DNA of 64,000 bases from Temnopleurus reevesii (GCA_036244855.1 BQKZ01000989.1:4704-68703); one strand, 5' to 3'; counted from the stretch's first letter, positions 10,897 to 23,129 are shown. Notes: generated by a model not told the origin, from the sequence alone. Numbers and translations: made by a program.

Positions 10897-11232
10897 GACT
10901 AGTTTGCTAGATTTACCTATTTGATTAACATTTTGACTCATAAATTTGACTAGTCCAGCATGATTGACCATCCTTCTGTTACTAGCTTGATGTGAGCTCG
11001 AAATGCTATGCTAACATGAACCTAGTCGCTGTACTAACGCAATACTAGTCAATCATGCTTGACTAAAGCCCTGGTCACATAGGACGCCGGAAGCAACACG
11101 ATTCAACACGACTCTTTTTTAATTCAGTTAACTGTCTCAGAACAGTCGGGGTGAATCGTGTTGCTTCCGGGGCCCTATGTGACCAGGGCTTCAGCCATGC
11201 TAGTCCAACTCGTTAGCCCAGCAAACTAGTCC
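10897..11232. mobile_element. GACTAGTTTGCTAG inverted-repeat element carrying a nested MITE
   Basis: Outer ends GACTAGTTTGCTAG (10897) and AGCAAACTAGTCC (ending 11232) are inverted. Inside, CTAGTCCAGCATGATTGACC near 10940 mirrors TAGTCAATCATGCTTGACTA near 11045-11064. The right arm is interrupted by the palindromic element at 11068-11189, which must have inserted later. Removing it leaves an element of about 214 bp. Confidence 0.6.
11068..11189. mobile_element. CCCCGGTCACATAGGAC palindromic MITE, copy B (nested)
   Basis: 122 bp, starting GCCCTGGTCACATAGGAC and ending GGGCCCTATGTGACCAGGGC. It is slightly shorter in the centre than the other copies and sits inside another inverted-repeat element. 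Confidence 0.85.
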
Positions 11233-13458
11233 AGAAGAGATCGACGTCTAGAGTTTGCTCTGGTGAGAACCAAAGATACAGACAGGTTTTTGTTAATTGT
11301 ATCTTTTCATGTGATATCTTCTATATTATTTTGTTTCGTGTTTTCTTGTTTTATGTTTCCAATATAATTTTGTTTTACTTCCTTGTATGTTTGACATCGT
11401 TCACGGCTTTATTATATGTTCAACCCGAATTAATGTGGAAAGTATGTTGTCTAACCTTTTTAGAGTGTATTTTAGATTCTAAAAAAGTCATGTTTAAGAA
11501 ATGAAAGAGACATTGCAAGGACACATAACAGTATCAAAGTGTCTTGTAAAAGCGGACAATTAAAATGATAACACGCATGAAGACAGCCACTCATAATTAT
11601 GCTTTTACATGGACATACTAAAATCGATTATTTTGACGCGCGAATATTCATTAATATTTTTCTCCATTAATCTCTATACAATGGATTCATGATAATATGT
11701 CGAGCTCATGGGAAATATGTCCAAGCACCACTTTTCTAAATACCACTCAAGATCGTTTATGATATATTACGTAAAAATATGACGAAATATTCCTCTTAGA
11801 GATGCGGAAGCAATTACACTCGATGTGGGTTGACAAGAAATTTATCATGGAGATAAATAGGTTTAGAGAGTGTATTCTAAGAAAAAGCCATATAAGTTGA
11901 TCTATAGAAATTATGCAATCATCAAATGTCAAACTCTCAGAGAAGGATTTTATAAACGACTTTATAGTCTTGCCCAGTACTTGGAACTTTTGGGAGTTAC
12001 ATAATTAAAGAAACGTTCTATATTATAACTTCAACAGCCATTATACATTTCTTTCAAGTTCTTTGTAGAAAAATGCAAGGTTCTTGCATACGTAAAACCC
12101 TTTTTGAAAACCCATTTTTTCCCTCAGGGTTAAAAATACTAGACAAAAATAATGTGATGTATTGATCTGACACACACGCATTCCGGCCGCTCTTAGAATG
12201 ATTTGTACATGTATCTATTGATGAAAAATGTGTTCTGTAGCTATATTCGGAGATTGACTTTTTTCCTTTTGCCGTATTTAGATGTATGATACTTCTATAC
12301 ATTCAGCATGATAGCAAAAATGATTCCTACAAGAACATTTTGGAACTTTATTTTGATTCGCAATAATTTGTTTTTCCACAGCCTTTGGGTTTTAATCGAA
12401 AATAAAATTCCCACCATTGTTCAATATTGATTTTTATCACAAAAAAAAACATAAAATGGCTCGAAATACTTGGTAAGGTAAGGTTCCAGTACCCCCATAT
12501 TTTCTAATTTTGCCAAACTGTGCCCATCCTCGACCCTCTCTAAAACTCCCCCAAAATGAATTTAAAGGAAAAAAACCCGGGAATTTATGCAGATATTATT
12601 GGCAGGACAGTTATACAGTTACCTAGAGTTGAGTAACAAAAATAAAATAAGATAATGAACAAGAAAAATCAACTGCAGACCAATTCCGCGATCCCAGCCA
12701 AATTACACGTGTACAAACCTTTCTTTCAAAGTGTTCATCACTAATAGATATTTTGGGATTTGTTAAAAACTAAAAAAGCTCACAAAGAAACAACAAATGC
12801 GGTGCACAGCAGAAGATTGGCAATGCAGTACTTCTGCGTAATCTCCCGCGATGCATTTTCCCGTAAATATCATGAGAAGATTTTGAAGGCGGATTTCGTC
12901 TGAGTTCCCGCAGATTCTTCAATTTGATTAAGTTAAAAAGTTTATAAATCTATCTTTACAACACAACCAGCCCGTCTTAAACATTTATTAGTGCGTTGAT
13001 GCTCTGGAAATCAAACTATGTATAGAAGTATTAGGCACTCTAATATATAGTCAGGAATGTAAAATTATGTGTTCATTGCAACATCGCATATCTTGATGTG
13101 CACATCTCATTAGCAGTCGGGGAACAAAATCTCACAAAAGGCTCTTTGCCAGTCTTATCCATATCCAAGCTACTGCAGCAACTCTCTGAATTCTGGGTCA
13201 TTCTGCCTCTGTTATGATGCTGTCTGCTGTCGGCTATACAGAAAATGTTCCCTCAGTATATGGTGTCCCATTAGGTACACATTACAAATCAGTACTCTTT
13301 AGTTATCTGCTATCACTATCACTGCTAGTATTAGCTTCATAGTGATTCGAGTTTACCAACGTTACAAATTCTGACTTGCACTGTATCGAGCAAAGTTACA
13401 AACTGTTTTCTAGTAAAGAACATCCCTTTTAGTGTCCTTGAAAAAATGAACGCCCAAA
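11233..13458. other. No gene recognised
   Basis: About 2.2 kb of AT-rich unique sequence. Open frames stay under 85 codons with no recognisable motif. No palindromic element or tRNA-like motif was noticed. Confidence 0.45.
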
Positions 13459-13815
13459 GTGGCGGCAATAACGTCATTTCCAGAAAAAGGAGACGTCCTT
13501 TACAGAAAAAAGTATATTTTTCGAAAAAGAGATAATTGGGCAATTTTCCTCAGGGCCACCATATTCCAGTACCAGAACCAATGCTACCCAAGTGGAATCA
13601 TATTTCAAACGATTTGTACGCGTGTTGAAAGCGCAGCGGAAAACATGACTTACATTGACGGTCCATTAGTTGTGCAAACACCACCACCATCCTCACCGAT
13701 GGAGGATACTGGCACGTTTTTACTGGACCTCTATTCCCGATCCCCTGTCCCCAAACCTGAATTTAACCCATATAAAACTACTTATGAACAGCGAGCTGAA
13801 TTATTATATGTTTGA
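13459..13815 (+). other. Unrecognised 118-codon open frame running into a tandem array
   Basis: The predicted peptide has a segment rich in P and S (around PPPSSP) and no known domain or signal peptide. Its last third lies inside the first unit of the 200-bp array (13721-13922). I see no promoter or splice signal in support. It may be chance, or the array may have arisen from a sequence like this. I do not claim a gene. Confidence 0.15.
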
Positions 13816-14524
13816 CTGATTCTGATATCACCGTTGCTATTATCGCTAACGCACTCAGTCACACTGTTGTCTACTCAACGTTTTCGTCCACCCGCTCGGT
13901 CGCTTTGTTCCCTCGCCGTTCATACTGGATCTCTATTCCCGATCCACTGTCCCCAAACCTGCATTTAACCCATATAAAATATTTATGAACAGTGAGCTGA
14001 ATTATTATATGTTTGACTGATTCTGATATCACCGTTGCTATATGACTAACGCACTCAGTCACGCTGTTGTCTACTCAACGTTTTCGTCCACCCGCTCGCC
14101 TGCTTTGTTCCCTCGCCGTTCATACTGGATCGCTATTCCCGATCCACTGTCCCCAAACCTGCATTTAACCCATATAAAATATTTATGAACAGTGAGCTGA
14201 ATTATTATATGTTTGACTGATTCTGATATCACCGTTGCTATATCACTAACGCACTCAGTCACGCTGTTGTCTACTCAACGTTTTCGTCCACCCGCTCGCC
14301 TGCTTTGTTCCCTCGCCGTTCATACTGGATCGCTATTCCCGATCCCCTGTCCCCAAACCTGCATTTAACCCACATAAAACTACTTATGAACAGCGAGTTG
14401 AATTAGTATATGTTTGACTGATTCTGATATCACCGTTGCTATACCACTTACGCACTCAGTCACACTGTTGTCTACACAACGTCCTCCTCCACCCGCTCGG
14501 TCGCTTTGTTTCTTCGCCGTTCAT
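13721..14524. repeat. Tandem array: four 200-202-bp units
   Basis: Units begin TACTGGAT/C..CTATTCCC at 13721, 13923, 14123 and 14323, giving lengths of 202, 200, 200 and 202 bp. The middle two are almost identical; the outer two are more diverged. On the minus strand two units (ending 13871 and 14071) each hold a matching 63-codon open frame. Because 200 is not a multiple of three, the array cannot be one continuous repeat protein. Confidence 0.9.
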
Positions 14525-14548
14525 CCTTGAATATATTCATAAACCACC

Positions 14549-14627
14549 TTAACCAATTGACTACCGGAACTGGGTAGTCCACGTACAAAGTTTACAGAGA
14601 TGAAATGGTTAAGTAGTCAATGGGTTA
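14549..14627. repeat. Short inverted repeat (79 bp)
   Basis: TTAACCAATTGACTAC at the left is mirrored by GTAGTCAATGGGTTAA at the right, 15 of 16 positions. It is immediately downstream of the 200-bp array. It may be a small hairpin element or structural by-product. Confidence 0.5.
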
Positions 14628-15660
14628 ACTGATCGGTATTCATGTACCACCTGGGTTGGGGAAGGATATACTAATTGATATATCGTAACAGAGAGTCAAT
14701 ACAGTGGCAATATTAGCAGCCATAGACCCAGGCTGCACAAACGAGAGGAGCCGACAAGGGGCTCAAAGATCCGGACACTCCCCAACGAAAAATACGGGGG
14801 GGGGGCTTGCACATTATATTCCTAGCAATCTTTTCATCCTCACCTCTCCCTTATTTAAATCTTATATATTGTCGTTGTTGTTTTCTATTTATTTTTGTAT
14901 TTTCTTTTACAAGGGGATGCTCACCCCTCAGTCCCTGGATCCGCCACAGGCGAGAACTGTTAACCATACCCCCTTCCTCTCTTTCTCTCTCTCTTTACAC
15001 TCAATTATATGCATCACCCTTACTAACATTATTACTCTCCTATGTATATCGTCGCCTAAAATTTCCTTAAATCTTGCTCCAACGCCATTTAAAATTCGAC
15101 AAGTGGGCTAATACAGACATTCATTTTCATATATCTAAATGTTATGAAGTCTCATATGGACAACTGTATGCCGAGCACATTCGCTCCATGTGCCAATCTT
15201 TTCAATTAAAGGGAATTGACCTTTTGCGACGGCAAATAATTATACTGTGAAGGGAAAAGCAATTTATTGTAGGGCTTTCGGCTCGAGGGCGTTCATTTGA
15301 TGATATAAAAAAACTCTTTGATTTGCATCAAGTTAGGCCCGCGGATGTTTTCTGTTCCACCTTATGCTGGCTGAAAGAAAAATATGGATATTTATTGTGT
15401 CCACTTTATCGGTGATATTATTTTTGCCAGACTCATATTGCACCGAAAATCTAGTGACATACTTTTATAAATTGCTTGTATATCTTGGAACAGGATGCGG
15501 AATTATTGTCTGGTCTGTGATACTGATATCAAATACATTAGGGGGATTTAAGAAGAAATACGATCACCTGGCTTCTCGGCAGTTAAAACACAAGGAAATA
15601 GAAAGAGAGTGAGAGTGAACGAAATAGATATAGAAAGATATATACAGAGGGAGGAAGAGA
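14628..15660. other. Repeat-like segment with G-run and GGATCCGCC; no gene
   Basis: A run of 10 G at 14796-14805 precedes T-rich sequence ending in CCCTGGATCCGCC near 14950. A similar pairing of GGCGGATCCAGG and a 14-G run occurs at 19723-19763 in the opposite order. This suggests two partial copies of a dispersed repeat. No exon was recognised. Confidence 0.35.
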
Positions 15661-15694
15661 AAGAGAGGGAGAGAGAGGGGAAGACGGAAAGAGG

Positions 15695-15745
<51 letters not shown>

Positions 15746-15755
15746 GAGAGAGAAA
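15661..15755. repeat. (GA)n microsatellite
   Basis: Purine-rich lead-in, then near-perfect AG repeats from 15699 to 15755. Open frames across it on both strands are repeat artefacts. Confidence 0.9.
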
Positions 15756-17049
15756 TCGAGAAAGACGCGGGGGTGGGGGAAATTCCTCCTGTTTCAGATG
15801 GCGCATGTTCATTCTATAAGAAAATTCATGTGTACTTTGCCGTTTTATGTTTATTTTCAGCGACATTATGGCAAATTGCAAGAAAATGTAAATCCACGTA
15901 AAAGAAGCATAGGGTGAGAAAATCTAATCAAGGTTATTGTCAAAATCTTAATTGATTGAGACATTATCTGGTGTCTGGATTCTAAAAATATGTTGGCGAA
16001 TGGTTTAGTTAGGTAGTAATCTAAATTTTAAAAAAAAAGTATACCTCCCATGCCATAAGTATTGTAACATAGACTCACTCTAATTTCTTCAGGACGCACA
16101 TATAAATCAATATCATGCACTGGCCATATGAAGAAAAATGTTATAAAATATCTCAGGATTAGATTCTGTACTCAAGAACGATAACTTTTTGGAATTATAT
16201 ATGTTGCTCATTCTCAAAACATAATGGCCAATACACAATGTCCCATAACATTATAACAAACACATACCCTGAAGGAACTGAGAGTGACATCTTCACCTAA
16301 GGTTGACTATTCTATTTTGCATTATATGGGGTATAGATTGTGATACTTTTTGTTAGCAGAAGTATTCAAAAAGTCCTGGAATATGTTAAATTAAAAAAAG
16401 GGAAAACCATTTTGCGAGAAGCCGTTGACGAATCTGCAAGTAGAGACATTGCAATTTTCTTCCTCTGTCGTCTTTGGTCTTTGGTACCTAGGGCATAACT
16501 GAATTAAGAATGGTTTTACAATACAAAACTAATAAACCGTATATGACATTTAAGGAAAAATAAGAAAAATACGACAGGTGAATCAATGGAAAACGAACGT
16601 AATTTTGCTATGTTGCAATACATGTGGCATGGGAGGGTATATAGTGACTGTAGAATGTGGTGTCACTCAAGGTAGTCCTATTGTACCATTATTATTCAGA
16701 CAAAATATTTCATAACACCTTCAGTAATGTATATATAAATATTTGCATATTATTCGAGCCTTTGATATTCCGAGGTCTACGAAAATATCCTTTCCAATCA
16801 ATAACGCTGTTCATTATCTCATTCTCAGTATCTCATTATCTCATTCACCTATTCTTCATTTTGCTTTAAATATATTCCCAACAGCCACAAAGAACAATAA
16901 CTGTACATATTGTTGCACAGATATAGAACCTGACGATTGAAGGTTGCACGCTGGCGAGGGAGAAACTAAAAAGTAAGTTTGGGGTTTTACCATAATAACG
17001 GAAAGCTTTCTTGAGATTAGTCATCAAAATAGAGAAAAAATAAATATAC
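15756..17049. other. No gene or clear repeat
   Basis: AT-rich unique sequence. Open frames stay under about 100 codons with no recognisable motif. Confidence 0.45.
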
Positions 17050-17701
17050 CCATGATCCCGCATACACACGTATACACCACAATATCTCATCTGGCCTTCT
17101 TATCCATTATCCCATTTCTGTTATTCATCCACCATGATGATAAGCCCAAGATAATTTTTGTGAAACATTTTATTTTCAACACTAAAAAAAAGTTATTTTG
17201 ACGCACATATTGGCCCCAATTCATGATTTGTCGAAGGAAAATCCTGCATCAAAAGGATGTAAAACGTCAGCAGCAGAATTTTCATTAAAATGTACATTAA
17301 AATGTTCATGTACATGCACATCACGCGCACAAATGAGCTCACACCCACTCTCACACATGCCCAGATACACACCGAAATCTGTCCTCCGGCCTTCACCTCT
17401 ATTTCCTCTCTCTGTCATCTATCCGCCATGATATGAGCTCGAGATTATTTTCGATATACCTAGGCTTTTATTTGTTTTAAACTCCTGTCATGTCCACCTT
17501 TCAGCACCAAAGAAGTGTGATTTTGAGCAAAAATTGGTCCCAATTCGATGGTTTGCCGTAACAAAAAATGTTGTCTTAGACAGACGTAAAACTTTAAACT
17601 CAGAATCCCTCATTAAAATGCACGTTAAAGTGTAAGACAATAGTTTACATGCACACCACGCACACTCACACCCACTCCCACATATGCACAAAAACACACA
17701 T

Positions 17702-17737
17702 CGCAAGTTTAATTGCATCTTTTATGTTACAGGCCCC
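17702..17737. mobile_element. Truncated GGCCTGTAACAT-family MITE (3' end only), copy c
   Basis: Only AAGTTTAATTGCATC and TTTTATGTTACAGGCCCC remain. It then joins the array unit at TGAAATGTC, the same junction as in the complete copy ending at 18765. Confidence 0.8.
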
Positions 17738-18634
17738 TGAAATGTCAAACACATAATTATCATTAAATACATGTTAAAATGTACGTTTACATGCACATCA
17801 CGCACACTCACACCCACTCCCACAGATGCACACAAACACACCACAAACTCTCCTCCAACCTTCCCCACTATCTCCTCTCTCATTTATATCCACCATGACA
17901 TGAGCTGGAGACTATTTTTCGTTATACTTGGGCTTTTATTCGTTTTAACCCATGTCATGTCCATCTTTCAACACTAAAAAAAGTATGACTTTGAGCAAAA
18001 ATTGGTCCCAAATTTATGATTTGTCGTAAAAAGATGTCTAAAACAAATATGAAATGTCAAACACATAATTATCATTAAATGCACGTTAACATGTACGTTT
18101 ACAGGCACATCACGCACACTTACACCCACTCCCACAGATGCACACAAACACATCGCAATATCTTCTCCAAACTTCCCCCATCTCCTCTCTCTACCATTTA
18201 TATCCAGCATGATCAGATGATATGAGCTGGAGATAATTTTCGTCAAACCTAGGCATTTATTTGTTTTGCATATGACTTTTGATACCAAAAATATGTGAGT
18301 TTGATGCTAACTTGCAAAAGTTGTCCCCAAATCCATGATTTGTTACAAAAAAAAAGATGCCTTAACAGACGAAAAACTACAAACAACGTATTTCAATCAC
18401 ACACACCCACTCCCACATATACACACCACTCTCTTCCAAACTTTCCCGCTATCTCCTCTCTCTGCCATTTATCCACCATGATATGACACCCTGTATGAGC
18501 TGGAGATTTTTTTCGTTGTACCTAGGCATTTATTTGTTCTACCCATTACATGAAAAACATTTTCAAATGTGATTTTGAACAAAAATTGGTCCCAAATTCA
18601 TGATTTGTAGCAAAAAGATATCTAAAACATATAT

Positions 18635-18765
18635 GGGGCTTGTAACATGAAAGATATACGATAGATTTTGCAATTAATCGTATCTCTATGGAACATGTTT
18701 TGCCATATAGGCTTACGATAAATATTTATCGTAAGTTTAATTGCATCTTTTATGTTACAGGCCCC
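18635..18765. mobile_element. GGCCTGTAACAT-family palindromic MITE, copy d
   Basis: 131 bp. It starts GGGGCTTGTAACATGAAAG and ends TTTTATGTTACAGGCCCC. The centre has an internal palindrome TTACGATAAATATTTATCGT. It is inserted in a tandem-array unit; a unit without it (near 18045) reads straight through ATATGAAATG. It is nearly identical to copy e at 21444-21572 in the opposite orientation. Confidence 0.85.
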
Positions 18766-19610
18766 TGAAATGTCAAACACATAATTATCATTGAATACAT
18801 GTTAAAATGTACGTTTACATGCACATCACGCACACTCACACCCACTCCCACAGATGCACGCACACACACCACAAACTCTCCTCCAAACTTCCCTGCCATA
18901 TCATCTCTCTGCCATTCATATCCAGCATGATATGAGCTGGAGATTATTTTCGTTATGCATGGGTTTTTATTTGTTTTACCCATGCATGACAAGTACATTT
19001 TAACACTAAAAAAATGTGTGATTTCGAGGAAAAATTACCAAAGTTTTCCTCAAATACATGATTTGTTGAAAAAAAATAGGTCTAGAACACAACATCCTCA
19101 TGAAAGCACACGCTAAAATGTACGGTTACATGCACAACCCGCACACCCACACCCACTCCTACACATACACACCACAATGTCTCATCCAAACTCATCCAAA
19201 TTTACTCTTTCTGTTATTTATGTACCATGATATGGGCTCGAGATTATATTTGTTATGCCTGAGCTTTTATTCGTTCTACCATGACATGTAAAAAAAAAAA
19301 TCAGCACTAAAAAGTATGATTTTGAGCAAAGATTGATCCCAAATTTTTAATTTGTCGCAAAAACGTCTAAAACAGACGGCAAATGTCAAACACATAATTA
19401 TCATTAAATACACGTTAAAATGTACGTTTACATGCACATCGCGCACACTCACACCCACTCCCACAGATGCACACAAACACACCACATTGTCTCCTCCAAA
19501 CTTCCCCGCTATATCCTCCTCTCTCTGCCAGTTATATTCAGTATGATATGAGCTGGAGATTATTTTCGTTATACCTGGGCTTTTATTTGTTCTAACCCAT
19601 GTCACGGCTG

Positions 19611-19906
19611 TCACCCCGAAGCTGAGGCGCCACAAACTGCACATATCAGCACCTTTCTCTAATTACCCAACCCCATCACACTCTCCGCTAATAACACTCT
19701 TTCCAATGTTCCCTCCTCGGGGGCGGATCCAGGCTTTGCCAATGAGGTTGGGGGGGGGGGGGGATAATTTGATTTTGCCACCATCGAGCTGACCGGCAAA
19801 ACAAAATTGAAAAAGAGAAAGAGAGAACAAAAAATCAGAAGCGGGGTTGGGGGCAATGATGATTAAATAGACAACAGTGTTGATAATGGCGCCAATTTGT
19901 GGGTGG
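19611..19906. other. Repeat-like segment with GGATCC and a G-run; no gene
   Basis: GGCGGATCCAGG at 19723 and a run of 14 G at 19750-19763, then purine-rich sequence. It resembles the 14796-14950 segment in inverse order. No coding signal. Confidence 0.35.
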
Positions 19907-20328
19907 AGGGGGGGGGGGGGGGNNNNNNNNNNNNNNNNNNNNNNNNNNNNNNNNNNNNNNNNNNNNNNNNNNNNNNNNNNNNNNNNNNNNNNNNNNNNNN
20001 NNNNNNNNNNNNNNNNNNNNNNNNNNNNNNNNNNNNNNNNNNNNNNNNNNNNNNNNNNNNNNNNNNNNNNNNNNNNNNNNNNNNNNNNNNNNNNNNNNNN
20101 NNNNNNNNNNNNNNNNNNNNNNNNNNNNNNNNNNNNNNNNNNNNNNNNNNNNNNNNNNNNNNNNNNNNNNNNNNNNNNNNNNNNNNNNNNNNNNNNNNNN
20201 NNNNNNNNNNNNNNNNNNNNNNNNNNNNNNNNNNNNNNNNNNNNNNNNNNNNNNNNNNNNNNNNNNNNNNNNNNNNNNNNNNNNNNNNNNNNNNNNNNNN
20301 NNNNNNNNNNNNNNNNNNGGGGGGGGGG
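19907..20328. other. Assembly gap (396 N) bordered by G-runs
   Basis: N occupies 19923-20318. It is preceded by 16 G and followed by about 10 G, then A/G-rich sequence. Sequencing or assembly probably failed in a G homopolymer. Open frames that span the gap are not real. Confidence 0.95.
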
Positions 20329-20985
20329 AGGGAGAGAAATTGAGAGTGAAGAGAAAAAAGAGATAGAAAAGGAGAAAAAAATGAAGGGATAATTAAAACA
20401 ATATGATGAGAAGTATTATTAGTAAAAGTAAAAGGAAAAGGAGAAGTTGAAGTGGAAGTCGTAAAATGAAGAGTATATTAAAAGTAGTAGTAGTAGTAAT
20501 AGTAGACGTGTTGGTAAAACTAAGAGTATTAGTTGTAGAGTAGTAGTAGTAGTAGAAGTAGTAGTAGCAGCAGCTGCAGCAGCTGCAGCAGGTAGTCAGT
20601 GGTAGTAGTAGTAGTGGTAGAAGTAGAATCTGTTCTAGAAGTATTGTTGTACTAGTAATTCTTAGTAGTAAAAGTGAATAGTGAAATTAGTTGTTGTAGT
20701 AGTAGTAGTAGCAGTAGTAGTAGCAGTAGAAGTAATAGCAGTAGCATTAATAGTAATACATGTAACAGTAGTATTAGTATTAGTAAGAGTCGTAATATAA
20801 ATTTTAGAAGTAGAAGTAATAACAGTAGTAAAAACAGAAGCAGCAGCAGCAACTGCAGCAGTAATAGTAGTAGTAGTAGTAATGGCCGGAGTAGCAGTAG
20901 CAGTAGAAGCAGTAGTCGTAGTAATAATAGTAGCAGTAGTAGGGAGTGGGCTGTTGCATTATGCAACGCTTAATGAAAAAAAATA
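20329..20985. repeat. Purine-rich and AGT/AGC trinucleotide low-complexity block
   Basis: GAGA-rich sequence to about 20400, then about 500 bp of imperfect GTA/AGT/AGC triplets (densest 20480-20945), including CAGCAGCTGCAGCAGCTGCAG. Open frames translate to poly-Ser on plus and poly-Leu on minus, as expected of the triplets. They are not genes. Confidence 0.9.
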
Positions 20986-21443
20986 ATTTCGTTTTGATGC
21001 TGGGGATTAGTAATATGACTATGACTATATATATGTGACTTGAATTTGACTAGAAGGAGTTCCGCCACGTAGCAAGTGGCTTGGTCACTTAAAAAGATAC
21101 AACGTTGAGAAAATTTAACTCCTTAATGTGTACCTTTATTCATGATCTCTTAATCTAAAATGTTAGATCAATTACAACAAATAATACGATATACATGAAA
21201 ATATATCTTGTACAGATATTATATATTTTCAAACATTTCATACACTTCCTACGCATTACATATCTACCGTAGATATGAATGTAGAGTTCGAATTAACTTC
21301 ACATTTATTTTTAATCTTCAATAATCTAAAACTTTAAATTTCTCACCTGAAAGACAAAAACAACCCAATACCATTTTATTAGAATCTCTCCCCCCCCCCC
21401 TCTCTCTCTCTCTCGCTTGTTCTCTCACCTACCAAATACTACT
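20986..21443. other. No gene; ends in C-run and (TC)n
   Basis: AT-rich, then a run of 10 C (21391-21400) followed by a short TC microsatellite to about 21415. Confidence 0.5.
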
Positions 21444-21572
21444 GGGGCCTGTAACATAAAAGATGCAATTAAACTTACGATAAATATTCATCGTAAGTCT
21501 ATGGCAAAACATGTACCATAGAGATACGATTAATTGCAAAATCTATCGTATATCTTTCATGTTACAGGCCCC
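21444..21572. mobile_element. GGCCTGTAACAT-family palindromic MITE, copy e
   Basis: 129 bp, GGGGCCTGTAACATAAAAG to CTTTCATGTTACAGGCCCC. Its reverse complement matches copy d (18635-18765) at nearly every position, including the central AAATATT. Two near-identical copies 2.8 kb apart in opposite orientation suggest recent activity. Confidence 0.85.
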
Positions 21573-23129
21573 TGGTGTGGTAACTAGACCATGGAATGGC
21601 GGAGTCAAACGCACCTGAGCCATGTACTTTTTTGACAAATTGACATTGCAGAAGTTGTGACCGTCTGTTTTCACTCCGGAACGAAGCCCACCTGACTTCA
21701 GTCTCAGCACTCTTAGAAAAAGCTTAAAATTGGATCTTCTTCGTCCAACACAAAATGACGTCATCTAAATAGGTTGTAAGGTGGTTGTTCCTTATTTTAG
21801 GTAACCTAGATCTAGTTATGGAACCATATGGAACCCGTATAAAGGTTTTAATATGGGACAAGTATAAAACCTTTTATGTTTCCCTTTTTTTTGTCAGAGT
21901 GCATCTTGTCTAAGAGACAAAAGGAATCATTTCATGATTGCATGGAAATTCAGTCTTTTTTGGGTGATTTTCGATTAATTATCATATTGACATAGCCTTA
22001 ATGCCATGAGCCTAGGGGACTTTCACGGGGTCAAATTCCTCGTGAAGGCAGGAAGGTGCAAATTCAGATACAATTTGGGTTGCAAAATAGCTCCCATTGG
22101 GCGGCGCCAGTTTAATTGAAGATCAAGACCTTTTTTTGGGGGGGGGGGGGGGGTTCTTGTAGGGTCGTCGTGGTAAAAGAGGGGTGGGCAGAATACAAAG
22201 CCGGTCGGGCCCCATTTGCCAAATCCGAGGTATGCCATTGGTTGCCATGAAACAGGATCAATATCTTTTTGTCTGCACTATGTATAGTAATCTGACTTAT
22301 TTTACATGTTATTCTATATGATCTTTTCAATTAAATTGAATTTATTTTCTTTTCTAACTTTGCTACTCCTAACTTAGATCACCTGAACAAAGTAAAACCA
22401 TTGTTGACGTTTGATTCCAGCGGCCAGTGACATACCTGACTTCTTACATAGACCATTTTAATCTACAAAGGAAAATAAACCTACCGGCACACCTGAGCCC
22501 AAGGTGTCACATTGCAGGTAAATAAAGAAGATCGCCACGGTCACATTCTGTTAATAAAGGACTGACGCTATGACAACAGAGCTCTGACAGATGTAATAAG
22601 ACACTCTCTCTATTAGCATAGATAGTGGACAGTGGCTCTGAAAACTATAGAGGGATAGTCATATTCTGCACTTTTATAAGTCTTTACTCAATATTGGGCA
22701 AGAGAGATCAGGCAAGTCTGTACGTTATGAGTTATGGCTATATTGTATATCGAGGGTGGTGAATTTAACACCAACCTATTTTTCAGAACGAGAAATATCA
22801 GACAGGTCTTAGAATGATACACAAGTAATGAATACAACTGATTCTAGTAACATTATATTCGACATATTTCGTTGTCAATTCTATTTTTGATTACTTTTAG
22901 GTGTGAAATTCAAATTTATCCATGGTTTTGTTTCATGTCTTTGGGTTGCATATTACGCCATGTTGCGAGTATATGACTTGACTTCAATTGTCATTTATTC
23001 GAATCATGTTTTTGCTCCTAGAAAAGTATTTTAGCCGCAAGAATTCTGTGGACATCATACTGTAGGTTCACAGCAAATAATGTGCTTTCAGAATGAGCAT
23101 GGGATCGGAATGTAGACTTAGGATTTTAG
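21573..23129. other. No gene; 16-G run at 22138-22153
   Basis: Includes a repeat-like segment around 22020-22230 with a G homopolymer. Otherwise unique AT-rich sequence. I see no exon. Confidence 0.45.

Larger units (their letters stand above)
17050..19610. repeat. Tandem array of about 305-bp units (8 or more, degenerate)
   Basis: Each unit runs through a CACACCCACTCCCACA motif, a TATCTCCTCTCTCTGCCAT-like tract, a GATATGAGCTGGAGATTATT segment, GGGCTTTTATTTGTT, and GAGCAAAAATTGGTCCCAAA with ATGATTTGTCG. The ACCCACTCC anchor occurs near 17341, 17669, 17811, 18123, 18403, 18839, 19149 and 19451. Spacings are near 280-330, except where an element is inserted (436, which becomes 305 after removing 131) or sequence is lost (142). 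A degraded ninth unit starts near 17050. Paired short minus-strand frames recur in the units but are not conserved enough to be genes. Confidence 0.85.

Noticed and set aside
13871..14262. Repeated 63-codon frames as a small gene family
   Set aside because: They are a by-product of the 200-bp tandem unit; two of the four units give no matching frame.
17050..19610. CRISPR-like array
   Set aside because: Units are about 305 bp and degenerate throughout, with no short exact repeats separated by unique spacers, and the genome is eukaryotic.
19877..20392. Open frames spanning the N gap
   Set aside because: Most of each is unknown sequence; the ends are a G-run and GA-rich DNA.
20652..20973. Poly-Leu and poly-Ser open frames
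   Set aside because: Direct translation of an AGT/AGC triplet repeat on the two strands.
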